Shown: piece after piece, positions 26,801 to 35,799 of the stretch
Numbering within the stretch: the stretch's first letter is position 1
Layout of the letters: each line of letters begins with the position of its first letter
Assembly (NCBI GenBank): GCA_015680685.1
Contig: MNCI01023636.1
Location: 8,627-72,626, forward strand
Origin: Gnetum montanum
Lineage: Eukaryota > Streptophyta > Gnetopsida > Gnetales > Gnetaceae
Reading direction: 5' to 3'
Length of the DNA: 64,000 nt
Made by a program: the position numbers and the translations under genes
Notes under the pieces: model-generated
What the model saw: only the letters and a program-made list of their open reading frames with translations
What the model was told of the DNA's origin: nothing
Database searches by the model: none

Positions 26801-29800
26801 TACACGAAAACATTTTTCAATGATGCCATAGTCTATGGCATAGTCACTGTTGGTGAGATCAGGCATGACTTAGTCTGCACCCCTCCCCAACACCCCCATT
26901 CACCTTAGGGCCTAATGAAGACACATTCAGAACAGTAGGGACAAACTCTTTCTAATCTATTATTTTTGACAAGATTTGGAACCTATGCACAAGCATTAAA
27001 GCTACCTTCTTTTCTAGAGGAGTGGCGCCTTCAACTTCCAAGCTAAAGCAAATACCTAAGAGGCTTTCTTTTGTACTTGGCAAGCCCCTCCATTCTTAGG
27101 AGGACCCTAGTTTGGAACATTTGGATCCCCTCATCTCGTCTAAACTCTAAAATCCTCTATACTATCAATTTTCTTTCCATAGAATTGTCATCACTCCATA
27201 AGAGGTCGTGCAGCCTCTTTCTTGACTAGACACAAATAATATGAAATCCACTTTCCAGTCTAAGCAACAAGCATATTCTCAAACTCCCACAACTGTCTCC
27301 ATCAAAACCTCTAAGACTATATCCATAGTTTTGAGGCTCCTCCAAATAGAAATGGGCAAAACCCATCCAAATTTTGGATGTCATGAACTTGTCAAGCAAA
27401 ATAAAGTTGCCAAAAAACCAAAAAGGATTTGAAGAAATGTTGTGGACCAAGCCTTCCAAGAAAGGGCATGCACCATAATCCAAATAGAGGCATGGTCAAA
27501 CAATTCAAGTCCTTATAGACCCCTAGACACCAATATGTCAAAGCTAAACCCCTGGCCCCAAAGAACCAAGGACCATCTCCCTGTCAGCTTCAACTAAGAA
27601 AGCAAAGAACAAAAAATCTCCAATCAAAGCCATGATCTCGATGGGAACCTTCCCAAGTGATTGCTGCACACTTAACCAAAGTCCCAAATGAAACAAACTT
27701 TCCAATCGAACACTTTGCTAATGCATCATCCCCTTCTACAGGCAACAAATTTGATACCTTAATTTGCAGCTTACCTAGTGATCCAAGTCCCCTTTCTACC
27801 AAAACCCTCAACCTCATCTGCACATCCTCCTTCTCTTTCCTTATGGCCTCACGATTCATCATCTTATGTCACCCCTAAGATTTGCTTCTCTCCCTGCTCA
27901 TCCAATTTAAAACCCTCCTTCATATCACCTTCGTATCACCTGCTTCTTGATCCTTCTTTGAAAGTTCATCATCCACCTCTCCACCAAAGCTCAACCCTCT
28001 ATCCCCTTCACACTAAGCCTTCTGTGCTAGGCTCTCAAGCTCCTACACCCCTCTAGCTTCTTACTCTGCGCTACTCCTCTATCTCCCTACTCCACTCCAC
28101 ACCAATCCACACCACTTTGGCCCCCATTAAGACATAATTTATAGCATAAACATAAGTCAAACTATCTTAGACAAAACCACGAGCAAAAGAAAAAATTCAA
28201 ATTTCTATTTGTAATTATTCTGCAACTTAAGCATCATCCATACATAGCCACAACAATAAACAATTATCTGCCAACATGTCTTTCATACCGCTATGTAACA
28301 TCCTTAGATTCAGACAGAAACACACTCAATTTTCATAAGAAAATCATCCTCACATCTCATTCAACAACCACTGCATACGAAGTTCCCATAGTCCAAAATC
28401 TAGCCTAAAGAACTTGTCAATATGACATTTCACAACTTTATTCAAACCATTAGAGCATGTCACCAATATAATAGTTGAACCAAGAAAATTGACAAAGAAG
28501 ACAACAAAACTAAATACCTTTCTACTACTACAACAAAAAATCATTAGAACTTCAAAAGTCTGGATTTTTTGAGGTTCTGAAAATAAAGAGATTTAACGCC
28601 AATCAGATTAAAAATATAAGATAAACTAACATCCATGTACATTCAGTAAGTGCTAGGAATAGTGCACAATTTTGTGAGACTCCACTGTTTCCCAACATCA
28701 TAGCAATTTCCATTAGAATTTCAAAACTGGAAATTTGAGTCTTTCTCAAGAGCAAATGGATTCTCCGAACAATGATAGATTTAGCCCCTGGCTCAACGGC
28801 CAAAACAGATCTACCACCCAGAACAGTCAACCATGATATGGAATCATGATTCATAGGTCAAGTTCTCGTAATTCCATTTCATGCCACGATTTAGTCATAC
28901 AAGCAAATCCTACCTATTATCATTTATATGCTCAAGTTGAACTCCTCATTTAGCCTGAAAAGTCAGCTAATAATAGCAATGATTTACATTGAGTCTCTTA
29001 CATAGGATTCCCATGTTAACCACATATAACATCTTTATATTCACACGGCATCTAGGGTTCAGAAACACACAAAAAACAAGACCACACATATAGAAAACAC
29101 AAGTCCAAACAAAAAGGGTCATTACCTAAACCCTTCATGACTAATAAAGATGAACAAGAATGCAATTCTTTATTATAAATATAGATAGAAATAATAATCT
29201 TCCGTAAACAACTCTGTTATATTGAGATGAAAGAGATTAATAAAGTAGTTCCCTATGATATTTAATTAAGTTAAATGACTAGAAATAATCTAAAAAGACG
29301 TCATAAACCAATATAATGTTTTTGAAAAACTCATATAGAAGTAGAAACATTGGAAGATATTAATGTTATTGATTTTGAAGAATAATCCAGAAAAAAAATT
29401 GTTAGAGAAATTCAGAATACAATTTAACAAAGAAGAAATACCATAGTAACTCTGAGTGAAACACACTTGATTCTCACTTCACTCTTTTATGTTGTGATGA
29501 TATTCTTCTGTTGTATAACAAAGAGATATTGTAAAATACAATTTTAATTAATAAGACAAATTGTTGAATACGAAATTGTTTAAATTAAATTTCCCAATGT
29601 CAAATCCTATTGAGTTTGCACATTCAAGATTGCTCACCGTGCAATCTAACTAAAACTGTGAAGGTTTCATAATATTACATTTCTTAAGAGGTAATACAAC
29701 AAGTATAATGTGGGTAGAAGCAAGGACAGTTGGCTAAAAGGCTCATTAAGTGGAGATTTGTTGGTTTTGACATCATAGATGGATAATTCTATTCATAGCA

Positions 29801-31095
29801 TAGTGGCTCAGGTATTTGAATTTTATCAATGTTAAAATCAACTAGCTTTATCCTTAATGTTATACAATCCATTGGTGTTATTTAGACAATCACTATCATG
29901 GTATTGGATAGCCCATGCAGTGAAACATTGATGATGTCTCTTGAAGATCTTTAAGATTCCAAAATAATTGATATTGGTATGGAAATCTTGTTTTTCATTA
30001 AGTAAATTACATTTTAACGCTATTTCAAAAAATGTAAAAGGTGTAACCTTATCCAACAAGGTTCCGAGAAGGAAATGTAAGAAGTATAGCAATAACCCTG
30101 GATTTCATGAATTCATTATAAAGAAACAGTGCTGGTTTGAATGAACTTAACATTAACAGCATCCAAGAAGCACATTGATATTGTAAGTTACCTGCCAGTT
30201 AAGAAGTCACCAGGATTAGCAACCTGCTGGACCAGGCCTGAATTGCCACCATGTCACAAAAATGCTCGTAGTTCATGACAAACTCAGAACTGCATGAAAT
30301 TGAGTTTACAAGAGAAGGCAAGCAAGAAAGACAACACGTAGACTTTTGGCCAGGAGGAGTATCCAACATGTAACCACAATGGACCATCAAACTCAAAAAC
30401 ATTATAAATAGATAGATAAATAAGCTAGGTAAACAGATTGACATTCTCATAAAGATTGTGCTGAAACTTCTGCCCAACTGGCTGATCCTTCTTCCAAATA
30501 ATAAGTGTTCAGAAACGCAACGAACTCAAAAGCTGAGAACTTACGCGATAAATCGTTTCCCCAATCTCGTAGCAATGGTAGCTTCTCTGTGACTGCTATC
30601 AGGGCTTCGTAGCCGAGTTGTACTGTTTAAAAAAAATGGGGCAAATAGTTTTTTCAAAATTTGCATACCTGCAACACGCCATCCTCTGTAGAAAACACGC
30701 TCCATTTCCAGATCCATAAACGCGGGATTTGTGTACCAGCAGCCTGGCGGTGTGAGGGCGCTGTGTATGGGTATTGTTGAATCGAATAATTTCACCATTT
30801 GTGTGACGCCCTCAATGCTTCCACCTCCAACTCCACCTCCATCCCAGTTGAGGCTGCTGCTTATGCTCTTGAAGCATCTCAAGCGCTGCTGCCTCCGACG
30901 CTGCTTCTGCTGTTGTTGCTGTTGTGGTAGTAGCAGCTTCTTCTTCTGGTTGTTGTTGTTGTTGGTGGTACTTGAATACTGAATTATTTCAGAAGAGGAG
31001 AATAATTGAAGGGATGTTGAATGCGAATTGTGCAGCAGCGTAAATGCTTGCGATGATGATGATTGTGATGATGGCTGTATCAGGCTCGCCATCAT
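8750..31095 (-). CDS. CMO-like: Choline monooxygenase-like Rieske oxygenase, chloroplast (exons 1-8, 3' end missing)
   Basis: Joined exons 31095-30669, 30237-30192, 13806-13671, 10040-9972, 9888-9676, 9527-9432, 9062-8941 and 8843-8750 give 401 codons with no stop; phases agree at every junction. Known of the family: ferredoxin-dependent stromal Rieske oxygenases; spinach CMO makes betaine aldehyde from choline, but CMO-like members of other plants may not. Seen: a Ser/Gln-rich N-terminus like a transit peptide; Rieske ligands Cys181-x-His183 and Cys200-x2-His203; mononuclear-iron pair His309-x4-His314 in DNYLDGGYHVPIAH, closer to the CMO-like type (GGYH) than to the spinach type. Spinach CMO is about 440 residues, so 40-50 C-terminal residues, where the third iron ligand is expected, are missing and should lie left of 8750 or outside the window. 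Oddities: Ala204 after the Rieske CPYH where Gly is usual, and a GC-AG intron. It looks intact and functional as far as seen. Confidence 0.9.
8844..8940 (-). other. GC-AG intron (CMO-like intron 7)
   Basis: A 97-bp intron that starts GCATGG and ends CTTTAG. Only the GC donor keeps the family sequence NRYGPW in frame. GC-AG introns are a known minority class in plants; the CAG|GC context is the usual strong one. Confidence 0.82.
8941..9062 (-). CDS. CMO-like: CMO-like exon 7 (residues 330-370)
   Basis: Codes LFEKVSIQTCVGAEV through VAYAFIYPNFMIN. Acceptor GCACAG|CTA. It ends AACAG|GCATGG, a GC rather than GT donor, in phase 2. The split codon completes as Arg with the next exon. Confidence 0.88.
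9432..9527 (-). CDS. CMO-like: CMO-like exon 6, mononuclear iron site (residues 298-329)
   Basis: Encodes VFCDNYLDGGYHVPIAHGG and the following Leu-rich loop. His309 and His314 are the expected iron ligands. Acceptor TTTTAG|GTTTTC, donor ACAGAG|GTATGC. Both flanking introns are short. Confidence 0.92.
9676..9888 (-). CDS. CMO-like: CMO-like exon 5 (residues 227-297)
   Basis: A 71-codon exon with LPIILATWGPFLLINL and ARREYLVDCNWK, the strands that link the Rieske and catalytic domains. Acceptor TTACAG|GAT, donor AAG|GTTTGT, both phase 0. Intron 4 before it is only 83 bp. Confidence 0.9.
9972..10040 (-). CDS. CMO-like: CMO-like exon 4 (residues 204-226)
   Basis: Codes AWTYGLDGKLQKATRIGG and five further residues. 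The family normally has Gly-Trp directly after CPYH; here the acceptor TTTTCAG|GCTTGG gives Ala-Trp. Donor AAG|GTAGGA. Intron 3 upstream is 3.6 kb and contains the first assembly gap. Confidence 0.88.
10593..11298. other. Assembly gap (706 N)
   Basis: A run of N inside CMO-like intron 3, next to the 3' end of the LINE at 11690-13380. Apparent open frames across it are artefacts. Confidence 0.99.
11690..13380 (-). pseudogene. LINE ORF2 remnant in CMO intron 3
   Basis: Same family as the LINE at 1640-3180. Minus-strand order: LKLDITKVYDIVSWEVL (about 13350-13295); the catalytic box HYVDDMMLLSRVEV near 13050-13010, with the Y-V-D-D aspartates intact; a long thumb with AQDSYIGILLFAW (about 12840-12800); then a zf-RVT module in a 121-codon open stretch at 12105-11743 with KKIKAFDWLIWHKALL. 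Frameshifts and stops occur throughout. It lies on the same strand as the host gene. Confidence 0.78.
13671..13806 (-). CDS. CMO-like: CMO-like exon 3, Rieske cluster (residues 158-203)
   Basis: Encodes the [2Fe-2S] Rieske domain, with GELHAFHNVCRHHASLV and SCFVCPYH. All four ligands are present with the family's 16-residue spacing between His183 and Cys200. Acceptor CACAG|A, donor CCATACCAT|GTAAGT. It is separated from exon 2 by a 16.4-kb intron packed with transposons. Confidence 0.92.
13881..16000. other. CMO intron 2, left part
   Basis: AT-rich sequence with no recognised gene or transposon protein. It contains a small exact tandem repeat at about 14574-14617, two copies of a 22-bp unit containing ACTGATACATATAGCAGG, and a stretch at 15800-15890 with repeated TTTTTCAAAAAA words. 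Confidence 0.4.
16015..17030 (-). pseudogene. Copy B: coiled-coil plus J-domain-like ORF
   Basis: One frame runs from a Met at 16901 through an acidic leader (16901-16641) and a Gln/Glu/Lys coiled coil (16640-16330) to a J-like module (about 16215-16015). From the Met to the HP dipeptide is exactly 258 codons with no net frameshift, though with several stops. The module reads WLYMDLGVNS, an IK-containing helix, then VALLHPNKTF and RLNEAYDFMKFLEDL. This matches J-domain helix I, helix II, loop and helix III, but HPD is HPN (16119-16127). Bases 16902-17030 align with the upstream flank of copy A's coiled coil (shared AAGGCACTCCA-like run); the N-domain is missing beyond that. Confidence 0.6.
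17385..19010 (-). repeat. LTR of family C with primer-binding-like site
   Basis: The LTR edge is taken at 17485 (TGTTAAAA on the plus strand). Just outside it, minus 17481-17468 reads TGGCATTAAAGCCG, close to the initiator-Met tRNA site TGGTATCAGAGCC. A minus TATA (GCTATAAATAGGGC, about 18971-18984) lies near the other end. Much of it recurs at 22130-23735, and its left end with the adjacent internal bases recurs at 28130-28560. No paired LTR or coding region could be tied to it. Confidence 0.5.
19330..20810 (-). pseudogene. Copy C: N-domain, coiled coil and J-domain-like ORF
   Basis: Same architecture as copies A and B, and the clearest J match. Minus translation from about 19600 gives SYYELGI, then INKFVKKKALLFHPNEG, then DKFK, a stop, LDEAHWFTKDEEDRVMLDAM. 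This follows the J-domain pattern (YxxLGV, IKKAYRKxALxxHPDK, FxxLNEAYxxLxDxxKRxxYD), with HPD changed to HPN at 19493-19501. 19640-20140 is charged coiled-coil sequence with stops. Near 20770-20700 the N-domain shows MQFRGIKAPILKQAIFEALG, which aligns with SFRGVHIPL and the following residues of copy A. Frameshifts separate the parts. A LINE tail lies just upstream. Confidence 0.6.
20811..21064 (-). pseudogene. LINE ORF2 C-terminal tail upstream of copy C
   Basis: Minus 21058-21011 encodes TILVWVIWKARNHVVF, the classic end motif of plant LINE ORF2. The same strand continues into copy C, repeating the arrangement of copy A, and the distance from the tail to the J module is similar (about 1.3-1.4 kb in both). 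Confidence 0.6.
21110..21881 (+). repeat. Ty3-type LTR (family A), plus orientation, probably solo
   Basis: Related to the LTR at 59888-60784: shared in order are a cluster around 'aacactttgactta', 'cttggtaacccaacaac', 'tatacttaaccatac' and an end in TTATCA (21881). The base after the end is GCTAGG rather than a primer-binding site, so this looks like a solo LTR or a broken copy. The left edge is approximate. Confidence 0.55.
22130..23735 (-). repeat. Second copy of LTR family C
   Basis: Aligns with 17720-19010: an array of CCACAAGTTGCAA-like words (22240-22530), then 'gagatccacaagaatccctcaaaaccct', then 'aacttgaaggactttagca' near 23220 and a weak TATA at 23336. It lacks the PBS-side end present at 17485 and carries an extra tandem repeat at 23461. 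Confidence 0.5.
23461..23618 (+). repeat. Exact 79-bp tandem duplication
   Basis: Copy 1 is 23461-23539 and copy 2 is 23540-23618, identical by eye and starting CTTCATAACATGAAAGTGAA. A partial, diverged third copy follows near 23650-23705. Confidence 0.85.
23736..25522 (-). pseudogene. LINE ORF2 remnant (reverse transcriptase) in CMO intron 2
   Basis: Minus order: MFLKLDIAKAYGYYHG (about 24760-24710); a fingers/palm stretch; the intact catalytic box LVNHYADDTMLTTKVFVTEV (about 24495-24435); thumb sequence to about 23740. ORF1 of the same element appears to be at 26560-28110, displaced by a Ty3-type LTR inserted between them. Stops and frameshifts throughout. Confidence 0.75.
25523..26493 (-). 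repeat. Ty3-type LTR (family A) inserted between LINE ORF2 and ORF1
   Basis: A 971-bp LTR reading TAATGAGC...TTCATCA on the plus strand. The U3 side has two copies of ATCGATGGGGATGC (26298-26415). The bases right after it, TATCCCCACAACT, resemble the polypurine-tract side of the gypsy elements at 33869 and 35472. So about 60 bp of internal sequence is kept, and this is not a clean solo LTR. Confidence 0.65.
26560..28110 (-). pseudogene. LINE ORF1 remnant (DUF4283-like)
   Basis: Minus translation around 27500-27226 gives SIWIMVHALSWKAWSTTFL and, one frame over, LDKFMTSKIWMGFAHFYLEE, matching the DUF4283 pattern seen at 880-700. An upstream open stretch at 27862-27590 is the central part, and 27890-28110 is a low-complexity leader (Pro/Ser-rich when read on plus). 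It belongs with the ORF2 at 23736-25522: same strand, correct order. Confidence 0.6.
28130..28560 (-). repeat. Fragment of LTR family C with adjacent internal sequence
   Basis: Parallels 17385-17760, including the edge CTATGTAACA (28291-28300; the LTR end is at 28294) and the PBS-like minus sequence CGGTATGAAAGAC just outside it. The rest of the LTR is absent. Confidence 0.45.
28561..30191. other. CMO intron 2, right part
   Basis: AT-rich, with short minus-strand open stretches (28854-28603, 30092-29838) that match no family I know. No splice-consistent CMO exon is seen here. Confidence 0.4.
30192..30237 (-). CDS. CMO-like: CMO-like exon 2 (residues 143-158)
   Basis: A 46-base exon coding GLVQQVANPGDFLTG, matching the family segment between the first helix and the Rieske fold. 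Acceptor TTCAG|GC, donor GCAG|GTAACT. Phase 1 in, phase 2 out. Intron 1 before it is 431 bp. Confidence 0.88.
30669..31095 (-). CDS. CMO-like: CMO-like exon 1 (residues 1-142)
   Basis: Starts at the first ATG (31095); a second Met follows at once, and either could be used. The first ~90 residues are rich in Ser, Gln, Asn and Arg with few acids, as in a chloroplast transit peptide, and include poly-Asn and poly-Gln tracts. The mature part begins near FDSTIPIHSALTPPGCWYT and ends at FYRGWRVA. Donor CAG|GTATGC, phase 1. Confidence 0.88.
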
Positions 31096-32992
31096 TTACT
31101 GATCCCGAGCTCGCTGGCACGGGAAGGAAGGAAGAAACATGAAGAGATAACCCAGCCCAACCGAAAAAAGCAAAACTCTAACTCTACTCAATTATCAATT
31201 ATCAGTCATTACGCATGTATGCATGACTCTGCTGAGCCGAAGCTCGCAAAATCATCAAGAGAGGTACCCAAAACCAGCGTACTTCAAGTAGTGTGCAATC
31301 AATGCACCTGAAAAGCATAAACAGCCTGAACAAGGCCAAATTTTCTTCTGTAACACGTGTATTAATACTCCCGTTTTGGTGCCCTCAAATTGGTCACCAT
31401 GGACATATGTAATATGAGGTTTCCAAGTTCTTCTATCTTACATGCACCAAGGTTACTCTGTTACTTTCACATTTATCGGTAAAAGTAGGAATTCAACTCA
31501 CAACTTTGAACTTTCGAGCTATACTTAAAATTTGTATTCATAGAATATATTAATTAAAAAGTAAAAAATATTAATCAAAATAATGTAATTCTAAACATTC
31601 AAAATCCATCTTACTTATTTTGCTAAGTAAAGTTGTATTGTATATGATAAAATTAATCAAGGATATTTCCACGATTATGATACATGATAATATTAATCAA
31701 ATTGTTTACCAATCGCTACCAAAAGTTAATTGTTTTCAAGTTTATTATTGTTTCTTATAATTGTTTTTCAGCTCTTTTATTAGGCAAGAGGTTTCTTAAG
31801 TGGTTAGCTCATTGTTTCTAATAAAGTTATGGTCAAAATGTAAAATGTAAGAAAAAATTTTATTTCAAATGTTTAAGAGATAACCAACTAAGCTCAAAAG
31901 TTTACTACCTAGAAGTTGTACTCCCACTAAGATCTTGCATTTTCATCAAGAGACTTTGTTTAAATTCACATCATCTTAAGATAAAAAAGTGAAAGATGCA
32001 TGCAAATTCTTAAAGAGAACATACATGTAGGATATTTGGTTCAAGGGATCTTGAGGATGAACAACATGTTTTTCTTAGTTACCCTCAAAGTGAACATTTG
32101 ACACAATAATAAAATATTATAGCAAAAGGTCCATACAATCCTTTCTTGTTATATCCAATGTTAGTTGACAGTCAATATTTAATTTTCATCATACAAATGT
32201 AATGTCTATCCAATAGATCCTTCATGTCTTCTTCATTATTGTTTCTTAGCCAAACTTAAAGTAATAAGCAACAATGACAACTCTACTAAATTAGAGATTT
32301 ATTTCACATGGAAGTCCTTGTCCCTTGTAATTGAAATCATCCCTTCATGCAAAACTGCAAAACCACCACTTAAAAAGAAAACAATGTTCAAATTTAAATA
32401 TTTGTAGTAATTGATAAAATAAATTGATTATTTGCTATAATAAAGGTGAAGTACCTTAATCAATGTTTTTCATTCTTAACATTTATTTGGTTATTAATTT
32501 TGATTTAGACATATAATGGAGATTCAATCAAAGCTAATTTCAATTTCACCATGCATTTATATTGCATATTGGATTTAAATACCCAAGAAATTATATAACT
32601 GAAAATGTGAAATAAAAAGTTAAGTAAAAATATCAGATGATAAAAGCAAGATGCAGTGCATCATGATATTATGTCATGACAACACCTTAGACACTTGTGC
32701 ATTTAACATTAGTGTATCAATTCTTACTAATTTGCTAGGACTAAAATAAGAGTGTTGACACCTCATTTTCTAGGAAAAAGTTTTATCCTTATGATAAATG
32801 TGTGAATCTAATGCCCCATTCATCCATTTTTGGTACTCTTGTAAAATACAAGAAAAAATTAAAGTTTCCTATTTCAAAAACCTTGCAAAATTACAACATG
32901 TTAATAACGTTAGCCAAGAAGCCCACTAATAATTAGCTGAACTTTGTTATAGAAAATATATAATTATTATTATAACACTTGGTGATGAGCAA
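31096..32992. other. Upstream flank of the CMO-like gene
   Basis: This contains the promoter and 5' UTR of the gene, but no clear TATA box can be placed on the minus strand within about 300 bp of the start codon. The sequence turns AT-rich beyond 31350. No genes or transposon proteins were recognised up to the LTR at 32993. Confidence 0.4.
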
Positions 32993-33868
32993 TGAGAGAT
33001 CCCAATACCTAACCATACAAGCCACAAGCGTATGCATGTGACTGGATTGTAATATGTGGATAAGACAATATGTGCATACTAGTATATTGATGACAAGTCT
33101 ACAATCGTTGTCTTCCCTCTAGAGTTAGTGAAGTTTAAAGTGCATGGTTTAACTCTTGGTGAGGTATATGTTTGAATGATGTGGAATGACCCTTAAAATG
33201 TTATGGTGAAGCTTATTAAGATGAATATAATTTCTATTATCTAAGATGCAATGGAAATGTAATGCTAAGCTAGCCTAATGGCAATAAGCATCCATTCCTG
33301 GTCTTTTATACACACCCTGGGCTAGTATAATTGTCAGTAGAATTACCATGTAGCTTTGCTACTAAGCTCATCAAACAAAGCTACTGTTGGTTTACCAGAC
33401 AATTATATGTTAGTGCTCAAAACCAATCATACTTATTTTGATATATAAGTAATAGACATTGGAAATGTAAATAACATAGGAAATATAAATAACATTGGAA
33501 ATGTAAATGACATGGAAAGTAAATCTATACTAAGTGAAATGCTATAATGGGAAAAAATAATCTCAATCTTTATTAGTGTTCATGAAATATGTCCAAGTAC
33601 ACTTCACTCAAATAAATATTCTAGACAACTATTAATCACCACATTGTAGGTACTCACAACTAACTTTAAAATCACAAAAACAAGTTACACGAATTTCTCT
33701 TATAGTTTTGACCAAAATGTGAGTTTCACATGATAGTGGACTCATATTTTTAGGCATGACTATGACCTAGCACATCGCTTCTACAATATCATATCTTCAA
33801 TTATGATATTGTATATATGACATCATAGATATGATATCATAGTCCTTTAAAAAAAATTTAATTTATCA
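32993..33868 (-). repeat. 3' LTR of gypsy element 3
   Basis: 876 bp reading TGATGAGC...TTTATCA on plus. It is related to but clearly different from the LTRs of element 1. On the minus strand the bases before it are TAAGTTTGGGGGTA, a good polypurine tract, so the element reads leftward. The U3 end carries repeated TATGATATCATATC-like palindromes (33782-33845) next to a decayed TATA (CCTAAAAATATG). Confidence 0.7.
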
Positions 33869-34549
33869 TACCCCCAAACTTATCTTCAAGTTAAAACAAA
33901 AGGAGGATAGAGTTATTAAAAAATTGTAGGTTATACAAACTCAATGACATATTCATATACATATGATACAACTAACTGACTCAAAGTTTTGTATCTTAAT
34001 TCAAGTGAGTTACAAAAACATCATGTAGAGTATGATTGACAACATTGGTTATAATTTTAAGATACAAAATAAAAGACAAGTCTTGATGAGGTCTTTAAAA
34101 AAGCTAATATAGTTTTTTATATTACTCTTGATGATGGTGTATCCTACTACATTGACGGTTCCTAATGTTACTTTCCTAGTGCAATGAGCATTTTGAACTA
34201 AAACTAACTTAGCAATGTGCTTAATTTCTATTCTTTTGTCCTATGATCATTGGCTATCCATACTACTATTATAATTTTTTCTAGTGTAGGCACCTTCCAA
34301 GGATATGGTAACTAGGGAAAAAGATCATTTGCCTTTACATACCATGCTACGAATTGGATGTGTTCTAGTTCAAAGGCTTTGGATAGCTTCTACAATTTCT
34401 AGTAGTAACTCATTCTCCTAGCCAAGGCTACTGTAACATCTTTTTGGTCATGATAACTTTAAAAGCTTTGAGTTTGAAGTTATCAATGTGTAACTTTTGC
34501 TGAGCATCTTTCCTATTCAGAAATTCCTTATCATATAATGAATACATGG
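33869..34549 (-). pseudogene. Gypsy element 3: third-ORF C-terminal part and 3' untranslated region
   Basis: 34290-34549 aligns at base level with 35900-36180 of element 1's third ORF, and continues without loss at 47812-47891 beyond the inserted element 1. The bases nearer the LTR are non-coding. Confidence 0.6.
34545..34549. repeat. Target-site duplication of element 1, left copy (CATGG)
   Basis: Identical to 47807-47811. Five bases is the standard duplication for Ty3-type integrase. Confidence 0.88.
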
Positions 34550-35471
34550 TGATGAGCAGCAAGGTACCCCTATGCCCAACCATACAAATCACAAAGCGTT
34601 CACGCGCAATCTAATCGAATTTCATGGACTTTATCATTTCTAGTGCACTAGTCTTCTAGGAAGTGAATCTTGCCTTAAGGTTAGTCATTGTCTTCCTAGT
34701 TACACTTGTGATGTACACTAGTATGGTTAAGTGTAATTGAGGCATCTAATTTTTATCATTTTGTATTTTATGGTTTTGGTGCTTAAAGAGAAATAAAGTG
34801 GTTGGACTAACTAATTTAATTTAACTAATTAACTAATGTCTAACTAGTCCTAACATAAGCTTCTAGTCCCACTTTTTGTACATGTCCTGAGCCCACGTAT
34901 TCGCTGCTGGGTGACCAAGCGCTACACTATTGGACGTACCAAGCAATAATGCTACTAGGATTATTGAGCGAATACGTGTTACATTCGAAGTGGTTGTACT
35001 TATGTGTGTAATCTATCTTGCTTAATTGTTTCATTAACTTAATTTCTAGAAAACATTTAATAAATAATTGGAAACATTTAACAAATAATTGAAAACATTA
35101 AATACATAAATAAAATATTTAATCTATCCAAAGTGCTACAAGGTTTATCAGAAAGCTCGTCTTTATTCCCACACACACTATCATGCTTAGGTACAACAAT
35201 GCTTGAATAAAGATTCGTACACTCAATGACTCTTGCTGCAAGCACTCAAGAGAAAAATTCTAACTTCCAAATGAAAAAATTGCAAGAGCTTCGCTGCAAC
35301 TACAATCTCTATTACCATAAATGCAGCTGGTAGATGTGTATTTATATCCAAAAATAGACACTGCATCAACAGGGCATCATCGATGCATGATATGATGCAT
35401 CAATTAGATCTCATCAATGAGGCCCAACCGACGAGGCCTCATTGACGCAACTGACTAAACACGATTCATCA
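34550..35471 (-). repeat. 3' LTR of gypsy element 1
   Basis: 922 bp. The U3 part (35360-35460) holds the array of TCATCGATGA / GAGGCCTCAT words; the TATA (minus GGATATAAATACAC) is at about 35337-35350. The polypurine-side sequence outside it (minus TCATGGGAATA) is weak. Confidence 0.88.
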
Positions 35472-35799
35472 TATTCCCATGACTAAATGAAAACTTGTTC
35501 TCGAGTTCTTTTACAAAATTGAGAAGGTATGGGATTATTGACTAACTTTTTGCAAACAAAATAAACTAACTGAGTTGACAAAAAATTGGAGTGCCCGAGT
35601 GTATGGATCAACACATTACAAAAAATGACGATGTTCAGCACACAAAATTAAACACCATGACATAGCTCTTCAAACTGGACAACACGTTCCTTGATGGCAT
35701 GAAGTTGGATAGAGAAGATTAGATGGTCCCAAGAGGTGGTGGCTCATGAGGTTCTAAGGGACTTTCACCAGCTTCATGCATGGGTGATAGTTGAGGTGG

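Noticed and set aside
30731-30982. Plus-strand frame with poly-Cys and poly-Leu runs
   Set aside because: The reverse of the CMO transit-peptide region with its Gln and Asn repeats; the minus strand is the real coding strand.
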